Shown here in pieces: positions 44,355 to 56,053 of a DNA stretch of 64,000 nt. How positions within the stretch are numbered: the stretch's first letter is position 1; each line of letters starts with the position of its first letter. Source of the DNA: Euphorbia lathyris (lineage: Eukaryota; Streptophyta; Magnoliopsida; Malpighiales; Euphorbiaceae); NCBI RefSeq assembly GCF_963576675.1, contig NC_088919.1, positions 47,824,501 to 47,888,500 of the forward strand. The letters are read 5' to 3'. The position numbers and the translations under genes were made by a program. The notes below the pieces were generated by a model that saw nothing but the letters and a program-made list of their open reading frames with translations, had not been told where the DNA came from and did not search any database.

Positions 44355-45417
44355 ATGGCAAACCTTCCGAATGACGTAATCAGCGAAATTCTTCTTTATT
44401 TACCAGTCAAGTCTCTTCTTCGTTTCAAATCCGTTAGCAAATCGTTCTACGACACGATTAACAGCCAAAACTTCATCAATTCCCATCTGAAAACAGGATT
44501 CATCGCAACCTAATCTGCCTTGTCAACAATTACAATCCTAGTCTCTACAATGTTCATGCTTTGGAAATCGATGGCGAAAGCAAATTCCGAGACCAAGAAT
44601 TTCTGCTCAAAATTGAACCATCACAAGCCGTATATTCCTTCTTTCATGCTTCTTGTAATGGTTTGATTCTCTTGCTCGTAGGTCGCAATAAACTTGCTGT
44701 CTGGAATCCATTCACTAGGAACTGAGGTATTGGACTGATTTATTGTCTTTTGGTTATGACTCTTCGAAACATGATTACAAGGTTCTACTAATAAAAGACA
44801 TTCGAAAGAAGAACGTTTGTCGATACGAGGTTTGGGTTTTTGGGTTCAAGTCGGGACTTTGGAGAAAGATTCAGGATTTTCCGTATGTTCAGTGTAGAGC
44901 TATTCCGGGAGGTAGCAATTGCTTCGCGGACAATGCTTTGCATTTTTTATGCTACGGAATTCAAAGAAAAACGTATAAGATTGTTGCGTTTGATGTTGTG
45001 GAAGATAATTTTAATATAGTATCACAACCAGTTCTTCGAGCCGAAGAATTTCCTAGCCAATTGCAAGTCATTGAAGGTTGTCTTTGTTTGCTCTCGTGCT
45101 CTTTTAACTCGGAACATGTCGATATTTATGTTAGGAAGAAGCATGAAGTTGACTTTAAATGGGGTGTGTTGTGCTCTATTAGGACAAAATACTTTGACCG
45201 ACTAAAATTTGGGAAACTTCTCGGATATTCAAAAGAAAGAGATAAGATACTTTTTTTGTATCGTAAACATGTTTATTCTTATGATCTCGTAGAGAAAGAT
45301 ATCCAAAAGATTAAAATCATGAATATTGATTATCCGGTCAATACAGTTTTTTGTATCGAAAGTTTGGTTTCGATAAATTATTCAGAGCAAGGAAGGAAAA
45401 GAAAAAGAATAGATTAG
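44355..45417 (+). pseudogene. F-box/FBA pseudogene, intronless
   Basis: ATG 44355 opens an F-box (MANLPNDVISEILLYLPVKS, then FYDTINSQNFINSH). The frame stops at 44511-44513. The next part (HRNLICLVNNY to LAVWNPFTRN) is in another frame and the last part (from LSFGYDSSKHDYKVLLI to 45417) in the third, so two small indels break it. The FBA phrases GYDSS, VWVFGFKSGLWRKIQDFPY, KFGKLLGYS and FCIESLVSI match the intact gene at 34165-35529. Both intron sites of that gene are uninterrupted here (LQVIEGCLC). The FBA part alone still spans 224 codons. No poly-A or target duplication was seen, so retroposition is only one explanation. Confidence 0.85.
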
Positions 45418-46433
45418 ATAGCAATGCGAAGAATTTACTATATTTTTGCATCCACTCTTCTATATAAGTATTTTTTATATATACATATGTACCTTAATTC
45501 CAGGCCAAACTAAGGTTGGAATTTTTGTCCTTGTTTAGTTTTAAAGTATAAAATTTTCGGTTTAATCCAACTATTCGAGCTTAGATACGTATTATTTTTT
45601 TTTTTTTTTGTATATATGTTATAATGCAAATATTCATAATTTCAACCCCTTTCCATGACAAGGAGTTTCCTTAAGGTCCCTTCGGAATAAATGTTTTGTC
45701 TGAATTGGTTAAAATAATTTTAATAAAATAAAAAACAAACTTCAGTGAGTCTTTTAAAACTGACTCCAAACTTCAGCCATCATTGTGCAATTTACATTTT
45801 GCAAACACGCATAAAAAGAGTTTTGTCACGCATCATGAGCAAAGTTTGCAATGCACAACCAATAAATGTTAATTATTCCAGAAACATTTAGTAAATTATT
45901 AAATGCACAATTAGATTGGTAAGAAAGTTTAGAACAAAATTAAATGCAATGTACAAATTCTTTGAGAAATGTTTAGTAACTTATTTGAAAAGTAAATGTT
46001 AAATACTGTAGATATGTTTAGTAACTTATTAAATTTGAGAACAAAATTAAATACAACGTACCAATTTTTCCAGAAACGTTTAGTAACTTATTTGAAAAAT
46101 AAATGTTAATTACTCCAGAAATGTTTAGTAACTTATTAAATACACAATTGAATTGATAAGAAAGTTGAGAACAAAATTAAATGCAACATAAATTTTTCCA
46201 GAAACATTTGCTAAATAAATGTTAGTTATTGGAGAGTGAAACGATAAATTAATTGGAATTCATGTGGTTTACATTAGTTTATAAGAATAGGAATAATATA
46301 GGAATCTTTTAAAATGTAAGGAGAGATAAAGAATTCAACTCAAAGAGAGAAATTGAAGTTTTGGAGTTTTGACATGTCATTTTTTCTACTGACGTGGCAC
46401 ATCCATATAAATTTGTTATTTTAGTTATTATAC
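45418..46433. repeat. AT-rich interval with diverged 105-130 bp tandem units
   Basis: No gene. Between about 45860 and 46220 the phrase aaatgttaattactccagaa returns three to four times at spacings of about 105-130 bases, with linked phrases gtttagtaacttatt and gagaacaaaattaaat. Confidence 0.65.
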
Positions 46434-47030
46434 TAGCATTAACCCCGTACTATGCACGGTATATATTAAAACTTTTTAGTGTTACAAATAAAAATTAATT
46501 TTGACTTAAATACTATTTACATATTATATTCAAAGTTTATAAACATGAGTTTGTAGTTTATGTAGTTTGTAAATTTAAGAGTTCCGTTAAAAATTATTAT
46601 AGTAGTTATTTACTCCGAAAGAAAGTGTTTTGGAGTAATAAAAAAGATTGGCTTTGCAAATTAATTAAATATAAAATTTGATTGTATTATATGATCGGCA
46701 AATGGATTCACAGATTTTTTAATTGTAAAAATTTCTAATTGTTTTTTAAATAGGTAACCAGATACATATAATATAATACGTGCTGACAAAAGAAAGTGAG
46801 AAAATTCAACTATTATCCTACTCTTAAAAAAAAATTAGAATGAGATTTCTTAGATTAAAAAATAAATATATAAAAAAGAATTTTGAAAGATCATATGACG
46901 TTCAAGATAATGAAAGATCATATGATATTCAAGAAATTTAAATGAAGAGTGTATTTATTAGCAAAATATAGTTCACAGTATTTCCTTAAAAAAATCACAA
47001 TATTCTTTTATTTTTAATAACCATCTATTA

Positions 47031-47638
47031 ATTCTTTTAGGGTTAAGGTGCAAAAATACACATAACGTTTTGGGTCAAGAGCAATTTTATCCCTAACATC
47101 TAAAATAGTGCAATTTTACCCTTGACGTTTGTAGCCAAGAGCAATTTTACCCCTAACATTGATAAATTGGGTCAATTTCAGAAATAATTCATCAAACTGT
47201 ATTCTCGGTCATGAATCTTATCATCTACACTTCATATGTGCGTCATTTTATCAGTAACAAATCATAAACATATATTGGGATGTGAAAAATAATAATAAAA
47301 AATAATAAAAAATATACCGTCTTTTGTACGAATTAGACAAAAAAATTCAAAAAATTCACCGAATTTATAAATATTAATCTCCAATTCTATTATTAAATTA
47401 CAAAAAACATGAAATCATTTTTTAGAATGAATTGATATGCAATTGGTACAAAATAATGAACAAAAATATTTGTGTTTTATAATAGTGTCTGAAATTGACC
47501 CAAATTACTAACGTTGGGGTAAAATTGCTCTTGGCTACAAACGTTAGGGGCAAAATTGCACCTTTTTAGATGTTAGGGGTAAAATTGCTCCTGATCCAAA
47601 ACGTTAGGGGTATTTTTGCACCTTAACCCATTCTTTTA
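47031..47638. mobile_element. Mutator-size MITE (590 bp) inside the Helitron
   Basis: Ends GGGTTAAGGTGCAAAAATAC (47040) and inverse to 47629, flanked by attctttta at 47031-47039 and 47630-47638 (9 bp, perfect). The arms repeat caattttacccctaac-type phrases. A partial relative is at 54074-54512. Confidence 0.9.
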
Positions 47639-47781
47639 TTTCTAAAAAACCATTCAATTATATTATAATCAATTAATTAATTGTTATGAATAATTTATAA
47701 TGAAAAAGTTAAAACTATAAACATGCAAGTGAAGACAAAAACATATTGTAAAGCAAAGTTACATCGATCAAATAGTATTTT

Positions 47782-48042
47782 TTGGGCTTTTCTTTTATAA
47801 GTATATTTTCAATTTATAAATTATCAAACTTCAGCAATGGTATTTCCAGATCCAATAACAACAAAATCATAATCTTAATTTATCTTTTTACATCTCTTTT
47901 GTCTGTTGTTAGAGCAGCCTCATCAAATGAAAATGAATTAGCAGTTCGTTCCACATGGAAATCCTTATTAGACAGTAACAAATTGTATCCTACCTCTGTT
48001 TCTCTGCAATTTCAGCTCACCAGTATGCTTCAACAAAACTAA
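47782..48042 (+). CDS. Small hypothetical ORF inside the Helitron
   Basis: 86 codons with a hydrophobic segment (KIIILIYLFTSLLSVVRA) ending in a signal-peptide-like cleavage region, followed by a polar tail. It could be a captured fragment of a secreted-protein gene or chance. There is no homologue in memory, no splice evidence and AT-rich composition. It is listed only because the hydrophobic-to-polar pattern is unusual for noncoding DNA here. Confidence 0.2.
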   Translation: MGFSFISIFSIYKLSNFSNGISRSNNNKIIILIYLFTSLLSVVRAASSNENELAVRSTWKSLLDSNKLYPTSVSLQFQLTSMLQQN

Positions 48043-50403
48043 CACCACAAAAGATGTAATTCATATTAGACTTTTTCTTTGCTGATGTTAAGCCATGCTC
48101 ACAAGTTGTATTAAATTTGTTAGACAAAATTCAGTTAAATTGCAACATTAATATAAAATAGATCAAACAAAAGAAACAAATAACACAACTTGACAGGATC
48201 GGTGATGAGAAAAATCAAAATGAAACTGGAATTTAATAGAAAAGAGGGAAGAAATACAAAATAATTAACAAAACAACAAATGAAAAAAAAAACTCAGAAA
48301 TGAACCTAAGCATGAACAAATCAGTTTCACAATGTAAGTTGAATATTATCATTGAATTCAATATCTTCGTTATAAGCATATTACTTTCTCCAATAAAAGC
48401 ATTTCAAAGTCCAAAAACATTAAATCTATCTCTAATCCTATGAAAATCCAATAAAATTATATAATTAGAGAAAAAACATTTGGTAACAGATCATCTGCCA
48501 TCATAATGGTCTCCACACTTATCCCACCAGAACTGCAGATTATCAGTCTACCATAATTATGTGCCATTTGTCAAGTCATGCCTTTGGAATCATATTTCTC
48601 GCACCTATGTTCAATTTAGTAAATTATTAATACACAAGGATAAGTGGTTATACTTCTTTTTACAGAAAATGTATACTTACAAAATAATTTACATATAACT
48701 TTTGATTCTTCCTAGCATTTCCCATCTTGTTAACCATTATTTACATGAAAATCTAGCATTGAAATATCATGACCCGAGAATGTAGTTTTCATCAGCAAAA
48801 AAAAGTACCGTATGTGTCACTGTAAAATTTTCCATAAATGTGAAACAAACCCAAATCAAAATCATTTATAGATAAAACCAAAATACTGTGAAAAAGATAG
48901 ATGATGATTAGAGGTTTGTATAATGCAAGAGAAAGAAGAAAAGTGTTCATCAAAGTGGTAATTGAAAAACCATTGTTCATAAGGATGAAAACAATCCGGT
49001 TCTCTTAAATATGTTTTTTTATACCCGCTAACATTTTAACAATACAACTCAGTAGGTTACAGTTTAAGCAAGTTCTTTTTTTTTTCACATGCTAACATTT
49101 TAACAATACATTTTAACTAAAATTGTATCTTCACCTGCTAACATTCACTTCACCTACTAAGATAATGTAGGCAATTGTTGAATATTGCAACATTTCGAAT
49201 TGAAAACCATACCTGATTTTCTTCGAGATGGTGTCAGATTCCTCTTTGAGTGATAATTCATGTAAGTCATTTCTGCGACTATAAATGTTCAAAACCTGAA
49301 ATAATGCAATCAAAATTGCACATAACAAAATTTCGAAGAAACAATCATAATTTTATAGTTACTGTTGTTTTTATATAGAATAACAAAAATGAAAAAAAAA
49401 ATCATATGCAACCACTTCTACATGCCTAACAAAGCAAATTACCTGCATCAAATGAAAAGTGGTTTTTTAAATACACAAAGCAACACCCAATGATAGACAT
49501 TTTTGTAAATGGAAATGACGTAAGATAGAAGAAATTGGATTTGAGATAAAGTAAACCTGCCCAAACCACAGTTGCTCAAGACACTATCTATAATCTGTGT
49601 TAAGATAGCCTCAATCAGGAGAATGTCTAGGTATAATGTCAAATTAAGCAATTCTAATCCAACTGCAAATCCTTTCAACAATCTAATATCAGAAGTTGTT
49701 ACCTTTATATTGGTTATAATGTTGATGCCCAAACCACGGTTGCATAAGATAATTTTTATAATTTGCACAATTTCCTAATTGACACATTCTGGAATCTGAA
49801 CATGCAATTGGGAATTAGAAATTCAATATTAAAAAAATAAGCTATAAGAAAAGGAAAACCGAAATCACTGATGAGAAAAGGGGATAGATAGGACAGATCA
49901 GAATGTATACTCACCAGTGAAAAATCGATCCGAAGAAGAGGAAACCATCTAACACAAAGAGGAAGAAGAGTATAATCGATTTTCTAGAAACAGAGAGAAG
50001 TCGGAATGAGGAAGACAGTAGTTTGAGGGTGGAGATGAAAGGTTTTAGAGTGAGAAAAGATAAAAATAAGAATCGGTTTTCACAAAACATAGCATACGAA
50101 GCAGTTGAGAGAAATAGGCAAATCCAGTGAGAGAGGGCGAAGATGAGGGAACAACGTGAAAATAAGCAGAGTTGGTTTCTTAACAAACACTTGCAAAACG
50201 ATTTTAATTGAATAATAAATAAAATTGTATAAAAATTAAAGGGATGCTCTAGAAAAATGACATGTCAGCAAAAACCTTTAAAATTCAGCCACATCACCAA
50301 TTTTAGTATCCGGCTTTTAATATATTAATAGATATGGATAAAATAGATTTCAAGTTGTAATATTTAAAATGGGCTCGAATTGGTTTATTCATAATACAAA
50401 TAA

Positions 50404-50609
50404 GGGCAAATTATTAGAAACACCCGGTTTTCCATGTCAAATAGAAGACCTTCCATACATATTTTGACACGTGTAATGTGTACCCACAATTATTATAAGA
50501 GACCCCACTATTTTAATTATTACATGAGGTCACCATATACATGTCTAAATGTGAATTGTGGGTCCTCCGAATGACATGAAAGACCGGATGCTTAATATAA
50601 GAACTCTAG
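50404..50609 (+). mobile_element. Short TIR repeat, copy 1 (about 205 bp)
   Basis: It contains ccggttttccatgtcaaat and, mirrored at the other end, tgacatgaaagaccggatgc. The same sequence is present at 61311-61513. Noncoding. Confidence 0.7.
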
Positions 50610-50775
50610 TTAAAGAAGTAACTAATGACTAAAGATTTAAATTAATTAAAGATAAATTTATATGAAAATGAATGTAATATGAAACTTCTATATATATTTG
50701 GGATGTTCCAGGCTATGAAATTGAAATAATAACAACTATATTCTTTTAAAAATAAACGATTGGTAAGGATGAGTG

Positions 50776-51320
50776 ATTCTAGATAGGGATGACAACGGGT
50801 ATTTTACCCGCGGTACCCGATATTATCCGATCCAAATGCTACTCGTACCCTGTATAAAAGAGTATGAGATCAAAACCATTACTCGTTAGGGTAATGAGAA
50901 TACCTCCTAGGGTACCCGTTACCCGTGATAACTCTTTTATATATTAAAAAATATTATTATTTTTTAGATGTAAGATGTGAGATTTGCACCCAACCTTTTG
51001 TATTTCAACCATTAAATGAGACTACTATGCTACTTTATTCTTATTGATTAAATTTCAATTTGTTTAATTTTAGATGGATGATTTATTAAATTTATACTTT
51101 GTTAAATTTATAATATTTTTTGTTTTATTTATTAATTCTTAATGGGTAAGGCTATCCGTGGGTACCCGTGAATTAAATGGGACAAGTATAGGATGCAAAA
51201 GGTATATCTGTTAAAGTAATGAGACGGGTACGAATAATTAAAAAATAAATGGGTAAAGGTTTGGGATTGAGATTGACATTACTCGCGGATATTCTATCCG
51301 TGGCCATCCCTAATTCTAGA
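50776..51320. mobile_element. hAT-like MITE, 529 bp
   Basis: Ends TAGGGATGACAACGGGTA (50784) and inverse ...GTGGCCATCCCTA (51312), flanked by the perfect 8-bp duplication attctaga at 50776-50783 and 51313-51320. The inner part has further ggtacccgt-type motifs. Noncoding. Confidence 0.9.
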
Positions 51321-51632
51321 CAGTTAGATAACTGATATTTTGTAGTTAAGAGCATATGTACACAAGACTTTCAGTGCACAGAAAACAGTCTATAGGGTTG
51401 AATCTTATTGTTGTAATGTTTATAGTAAATGGGAATTTGCTCTTTTATTTGAATATCTCAAATTCTCCGAAGACCATTCTTGACCATTTAAATAAGAAGA
51501 GAAAGCCAACAATAAAGATAAATGTAAGGCAAATTTCAATTGATTTTAACATTCATTTTTATATTGATTTATCTTTATTAATTTAAATCTTGAGTCATCA
51601 AAGTAATAATTATCAGTTATTGCTTGTAGCGA

Positions 51633-52116
51633 AGGGGAAAGTATCAAAACGGAAACAGAGGTCTGTAGTTTATAAGTTTGTAAATAAAATAAAGTATGTC
51701 AAATTGCACTGTTAAGTTCTGATTACAACTAATGACATTTTTATCTTAAAAAATTATTCTTACATATTGACAAAACACTGCCTCCTCAAAAACACAACTC
51801 CCTAAATCGAAACATAAATTATATGATGGACATTTTACGTCTTTTACTAATTTGACAGTTTATGAACTAAATTAATATTTAAGTTCATTTTACACAACTG
51901 CAATTCGATTTTTGGATTTGTGTTTTGTCAATATATATATAATTTAAAAGAAAAATAAAAATACTTTTGATTGTCACCAGAATTTAACAGTGTAATTACA
52001 AATACTTTGTTTTGTAAAAAAAATATACTACATACTTCTATTTGTAAACTTTTAAACCACAGACCTCTATTTGAAAATAGGGCAAACCACAACTTTTTTT
52101 TTTTGTACTTTGCCCT
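51633..52116. mobile_element. Foldback MITE, 484 bp
   Basis: The left arm aggggaaagtatcaaaacgg with cagaggtctgtagtttataa is mirrored on the right (caaatagaggtctgtggttt read on minus). The centre also pairs (gcactgttaagttctg/cagaatttaacagtgt). The target duplication is not clear. Confidence 0.75.
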
Positions 52117-52320
52117 AAAATGAATACACCAGTTAGAACATGTTTTATTCAACTGTTTGCTATTGCTCGTAAGTCCTAATAAGTGACTATCAACAATTTC
52201 TATCTACTTCTTGGACTAAGACAACAAAAATCAGCTACATATCGTGGTCACACTGAGTCAATTGCCCCATGAGTCAACTGAGTCAACTGCCCCCTGAGTC
52301 ACATATCGTGTCGCACGTCC

Positions 52321-52478
52321 CACATGGCATGTGAGTTGAAAGAAAAGGAGCAGAAACTACCGAAGAAACCCACACGACGTGTCCAACGAGTCACACATCG
52401 TGTGACTAATCCTGAAGCTAGCCAAACACACAAGTAACTGGGAACTCGACGTGTCATTTGGTCACACGCCGTGTGACC
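52321..52478. repeat. Palindromes in the U3 of the 52-kb LTR
   Basis: CACATGGCATGTG (52321-52333), CACACGACGTGT (about 52371-52382), AGTCACACATCGTGTGACT (52389-52407) and GGTCACACGCCGTGTGACC (52460-52478, nine-base arms). All lie 75-235 bases upstream of the TATA box. Confidence 0.85.
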
Positions 52479-53044
52479 CATTTTTCTAGCTTTTTGGTGT
52501 GAATGTCTACAAGGCAATTGTAATTTATGATTTTACCTCGATTCGGATTTTTGTATAAATAGGGGTGCTTGCCACCCAATTAGGCATTCAGATTTTATAC
52601 ATTAGAGTACCTTACACCTTGAAAGTTTGGTTGCTATAAAATTCTTCCATCATCACGATGAAGTTACGGTTCCATCATCCTACCCCAAGCTCGAGATTTC
52701 CACATATCCAAAGCGACGACTTTGAGTCTGGTTAGCTAGTTCTAAAGGTTGAGTTCTCTTCCTTTTTTCCTGTTAACTTGCTTGTACTCTTTCTATGTGC
52801 TAGATTGGGCTGTATTCCGCTTAAACTATTTTCACAATTAAGTATATAACTATAATTTTCATTTCTGTTACACTCGTTAATATACTTTCTTGCTTTGATT
52901 CTCATAATTGGTTATTGTGTAGGTTGATTACAGAACTGAAATTCATTAAGATTCATATAGGTGTTGCCTCATCGGGATTGACAAGCCACTGAACTTACGG
53001 GGCCTAATTTCTGAATTGATTAGAATTAGTATCATCTTTTCAAA

Positions 53045-53360
53045 GGCTTAAAGCATTATTTGACCCCTGATCTATCCAAAATTTTAGCATTTGGCTCTTG
53101 ACCTATTATTTGGTCACATTTGGCTATTGACCTATCCCAATTGGTGAAATTTCACCCAATTTGTATGAATACTTAACGGAATTGTTATCTCATTGACAAA
53201 TAACGATATTTTGACACTTGAACTTGACACGTGATATTTCTTAAAGTTTTTTTTGCCACATTATTTGGAAATAATTAATTAGATTTAAAAAATAAAAAAA
53301 ATATAAACTAAAATCTATTAAGTTCAAGTGTCAAAATATTGTTACTTAATGAGATAACGT
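53045..53360. mobile_element. Truncated relative of the 31.55-32.05 kb MITE
   Basis: It shares the arm phrases catttggctcttgacctatt, caattggtgaaatttcaccc and aaataattaattagattt with the element at 31555-32050. The right terminal repeat is missing. Confidence 0.7.
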
Positions 53361-53619
53361 AATTTGTCTCACCCATAAGGGCTTTGAGCTAAAATTTGTC
53401 TCACATGTAGCTTAGGAGTAGTTTTATATTAGTTACAAAACCAAAACCAAAGTATTCATCATCTAGATAACATTATAAAACCGAATAGTTTGATGTTTGT
53501 AGGTGTAAATCTCGTGGATTGGATACTTAGACTTAAACCAAATTTATTACTTGATAATGACGGGTACACTTATCCCTTAGTTGAGCCTCTCGAGATATAG
53601 CTCAGAAAAACTCTCATCA

Positions 53620-54073
53620 ATGGGAAACTCGCTTTACCAAATTTCAAGAATACATTAATTTATTGTATTTTCATTGATTTTTGTATTTATATATTTTGTT
53701 TATTAATGTATTTAAAACGTTCATATATTAGTCGTTTTGTATACTAATATCATTCATTAATTATAATTTTACTAAACACTAGTGATCAATCAGCAAACAA
53801 AAACAGTAGAAATATTTATCTAATTATATTTTGAAATACAGAAGTAGAAGATTGTATGTTTTAACTCATACTCTTACAAAAATAATAAATAAAAAAAAAA
53901 AACATGAGCAGAATTATGTTTTTCGATCAAAATTTATAGTGACAGGTTATTTAAATCAAGATTACAACAATAGAGACAAAAAAAACTCCACCTCTCAAGA
54001 AATTCTCCTTATTGTTGCTATCCTATTTATTTCAATGATGTGTAGTTTGATTCATGGATAGACTACTATTTTA
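53620..54073. other. AT-rich interval without gene
   Basis: Only short AT-rich frames are present. Nothing recognised. Confidence 0.5.
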
Positions 54074-54512
54074 TTAAGTGCAAAAAATACTCCTAACGTT
54101 GATAGTTAGGAGCAAATTTATATCTAACGTCTAAAATGATGTAATTTTATCCCTAACTTTAGCAGGCAAAAGCAATTTTATCCTTAACGTTGACAAATTG
54201 GATCAATTTGAGAAATAATTCATCAAATTGTTTTCTCAGTCACAAATTTTATCATCTACGCTTTACATGTGCGTCATTTTATTATTCATTAGTAACATAT
54301 CATAAACACATGAATAGATATGAAAAATTAAAATAAAATATATAAAAAATTATACTGTATTTTGTACGACTTGCATAGAAAAATATAAATATTTCATCAA
54401 ATTTAAAAATATTAATCTCCAATTCTATTACTAAATCACAAAAAAAAAAATGTAAAAACTTTTTTTAAAACCAACCGATATGTATCTGATGCAGAATAAG
54501 TAGCAAATTATA
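54074..54512 (+). mobile_element. Partial copy of the 47.04-kb MITE family
   Basis: It shares tgatgtaattttatccctaa, aaataattcatcaaattgtt and tattaatctccaattctatt with 47040-47629. The right arm is lost. It is followed by a T-rich region. Confidence 0.8.
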
Positions 54513-54659
54513 TAGTTTGTAATTATCATTTTGATATTCTTTCCGTTTTTAATTTTTTCGCGTTTTTACGGTTTTTCCTATTTCCACATTTTTCATTTTT
54601 CGTGTTTTTCCATTTTTCACGTTTTTTTGGTATTTTAACCATTTTTTCACTTTTTACTT

Positions 54660-54738
54660 TTTTTTTTAAGAAGATGGATTCGAATCTACAACCTCCCACC
54701 TCTAGAGGTGCACCAATTGAGCTATGCTCCTTTCGTCA
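54660..54738 (-). repeat. tRNA-like SINE remnant or tRNA pseudogene
   Basis: On the minus strand, GGAGCATAGCTCAATTGGTG (A-box) is followed about 30 bases later by GTAGATTCGAATCC (B-box) and an A-rich tail. It ends right beside the target site of the foldback at 54749. The spacing suits a pol III promoter. No full cloverleaf is seen. Confidence 0.6.
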
Positions 54739-54739
54739 T

Positions 54740-54933
54740 TTTCATTTTGAATTTTGCCCCACTTTAGGGCTCATAATGAGATTTTTATCTCATTAAAAAC
54801 CCGGTTAAACATTTTGTCCATTGTGAGGTTCGTTTAACCGGGCTCGAAACCGGAAGCCAACCTTACGGTTTCTCTATTTTATTTTATTTTTAAATACAAA
54901 AAATAGAAACCCGAACCTTTAGCTTGCGGTTTC

Positions 54934-54976
<43 letters not shown>

Positions 54977-55767
54977 AACTTTCGTATCCACTTCCGCGTT
55001 TCAAAAAATTTTAAAGTTAAATTTGAAAAAAGTCCCTCTATTTTTTTTTTAACTTTTAATTTAACTTCAATCTTTAACTATTTATTTTTAAATTCATTAA
55101 TTAAACATTTCCTTACCAAATTAGTTAGTAGTAAATATCTAATTCGGTTAAAAATGTTTTATTTCAAACGTCTGAAAATTTACGGTTCGAAGTGACAGTT
55201 AAACCATTTCAAACCGTAATTTAAACTGTTCAAAGTGACAGTTAAATTTGGCCAACATTTAACTGTCACTTCGAACAGTTTAAATTATAGTTTGAAATGG
55301 TTTAACTGTCACTTCGAACCGTAACTTTTTGGTGATATTTGAAATTATAAACTTAACCGTAACGTTACGGTTCGAAGTGACAGTTTAAATTATGGTTTTT
55401 ACAGTTTCTTTATAATTACAGTTTCAAATATGATTTTTGCACTTTGAACATTTAACTGTCATTTCGAACCGTAACTTTTCGATGACGTTTGAAATTATAA
55501 AAAAACTGTAAAAACCGTAATTTAAACTGTCAAAAATATAATTTCACACTCGCATTTAAAAGAATAAAATATTTTTAACCGAATTAGATATTTACTACTA
55601 ACTAATTTGCCAAGGAAATGTTTAATTAATGAATTTAAAAATAAATAGTTAAAGGTTAAAGTTAAATTAAAAGTTAGAAAAAATAGAGGGACTTTTTTGA
55701 AATTTAACTTAAAAAAAATTTTGAAATTTAAATTTTTTGAATAATTTTTTTTGGATATAAAATCTTT

Positions 55768-55823
<56 letters not shown>

Positions 55824-56053
55824 GGAACCGGACCGATTTCTATTTTTTGTATTTAAAAAAAATAAAAAATAAAATAAAATAGAGAAACCGGAAGGCTGGC
55901 TTTCGGTATCTTTGCAAAATAAAACCGGAAGGCTGTCTTCCGGTTTCGAGCCCAGTTAAACGAGCACTATAGTGGACAAAATGTTTAACCGAGCTCTTAA
56001 TGAGGAATTATCCTCATTAAAAGCCCCATTTTGAGGCAAAATTCTTTCATTTT
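54740..56053. mobile_element. Mutator-size foldback element (1.3 kb) with long central hairpin
   Basis: The ends GAATTTTGCCCCAC (54749) and inverse to 56044 are flanked by tttcatttt at 54740-54748 and 56045-56053 (9 bp, perfect). The arms of several hundred bases contain gctcgaaaccggaag, TA microsatellites (54940-54971 and 55769-55820) and acatttcctt-type segments. The centre (55182-55322) is a hairpin with 66-base arms and only three mismatches. No coding. Confidence 0.88.

Larger units (their letters stand above)
46434..50332 (-). mobile_element. Helitron, 3.9 kb, probably non-autonomous
   Basis: On the minus strand it starts A/TCTATTAATATATTAAAAGC (50332) and ends with a hairpin CCGTGCATAGTACGG, eight bases, then CTAG/T (46434). 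These are the 5' TC, 3' hairpin and CTRR ends between A and T expected of a Helitron. No Rep or helicase motif was recognised, so it is probably non-autonomous. The 5' part (50180-49920 minus) is CT-rich and leader-like. A plus ORF at 47782-48042 (86 codons) is of unknown origin. A Mutator-size MITE is nested at 47040-47629. Confidence 0.75.
52130..53619 (+). repeat. Athila-type LTR remnant, probably solo
   Basis: TATAAATA at 52554-52561 (plus). Downstream, acttgataatgacgggtaca and cttatcccttag match the inner end of LTR A, and the LTR ends ...CTCATCA at 53619. Upstream of the TATA box are palindromes. No primer site follows, so this is probably a solo LTR. Its start is not defined. A Mutator-size MITE relative (53045-53360) lies inside. 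Confidence 0.65.

Noticed and set aside
49131..50186. Minus-strand ORFs of 65-106 codons in the Helitron
   Set aside because: Hydrophobic, AT-driven composition with no Rep, helicase or known domain.
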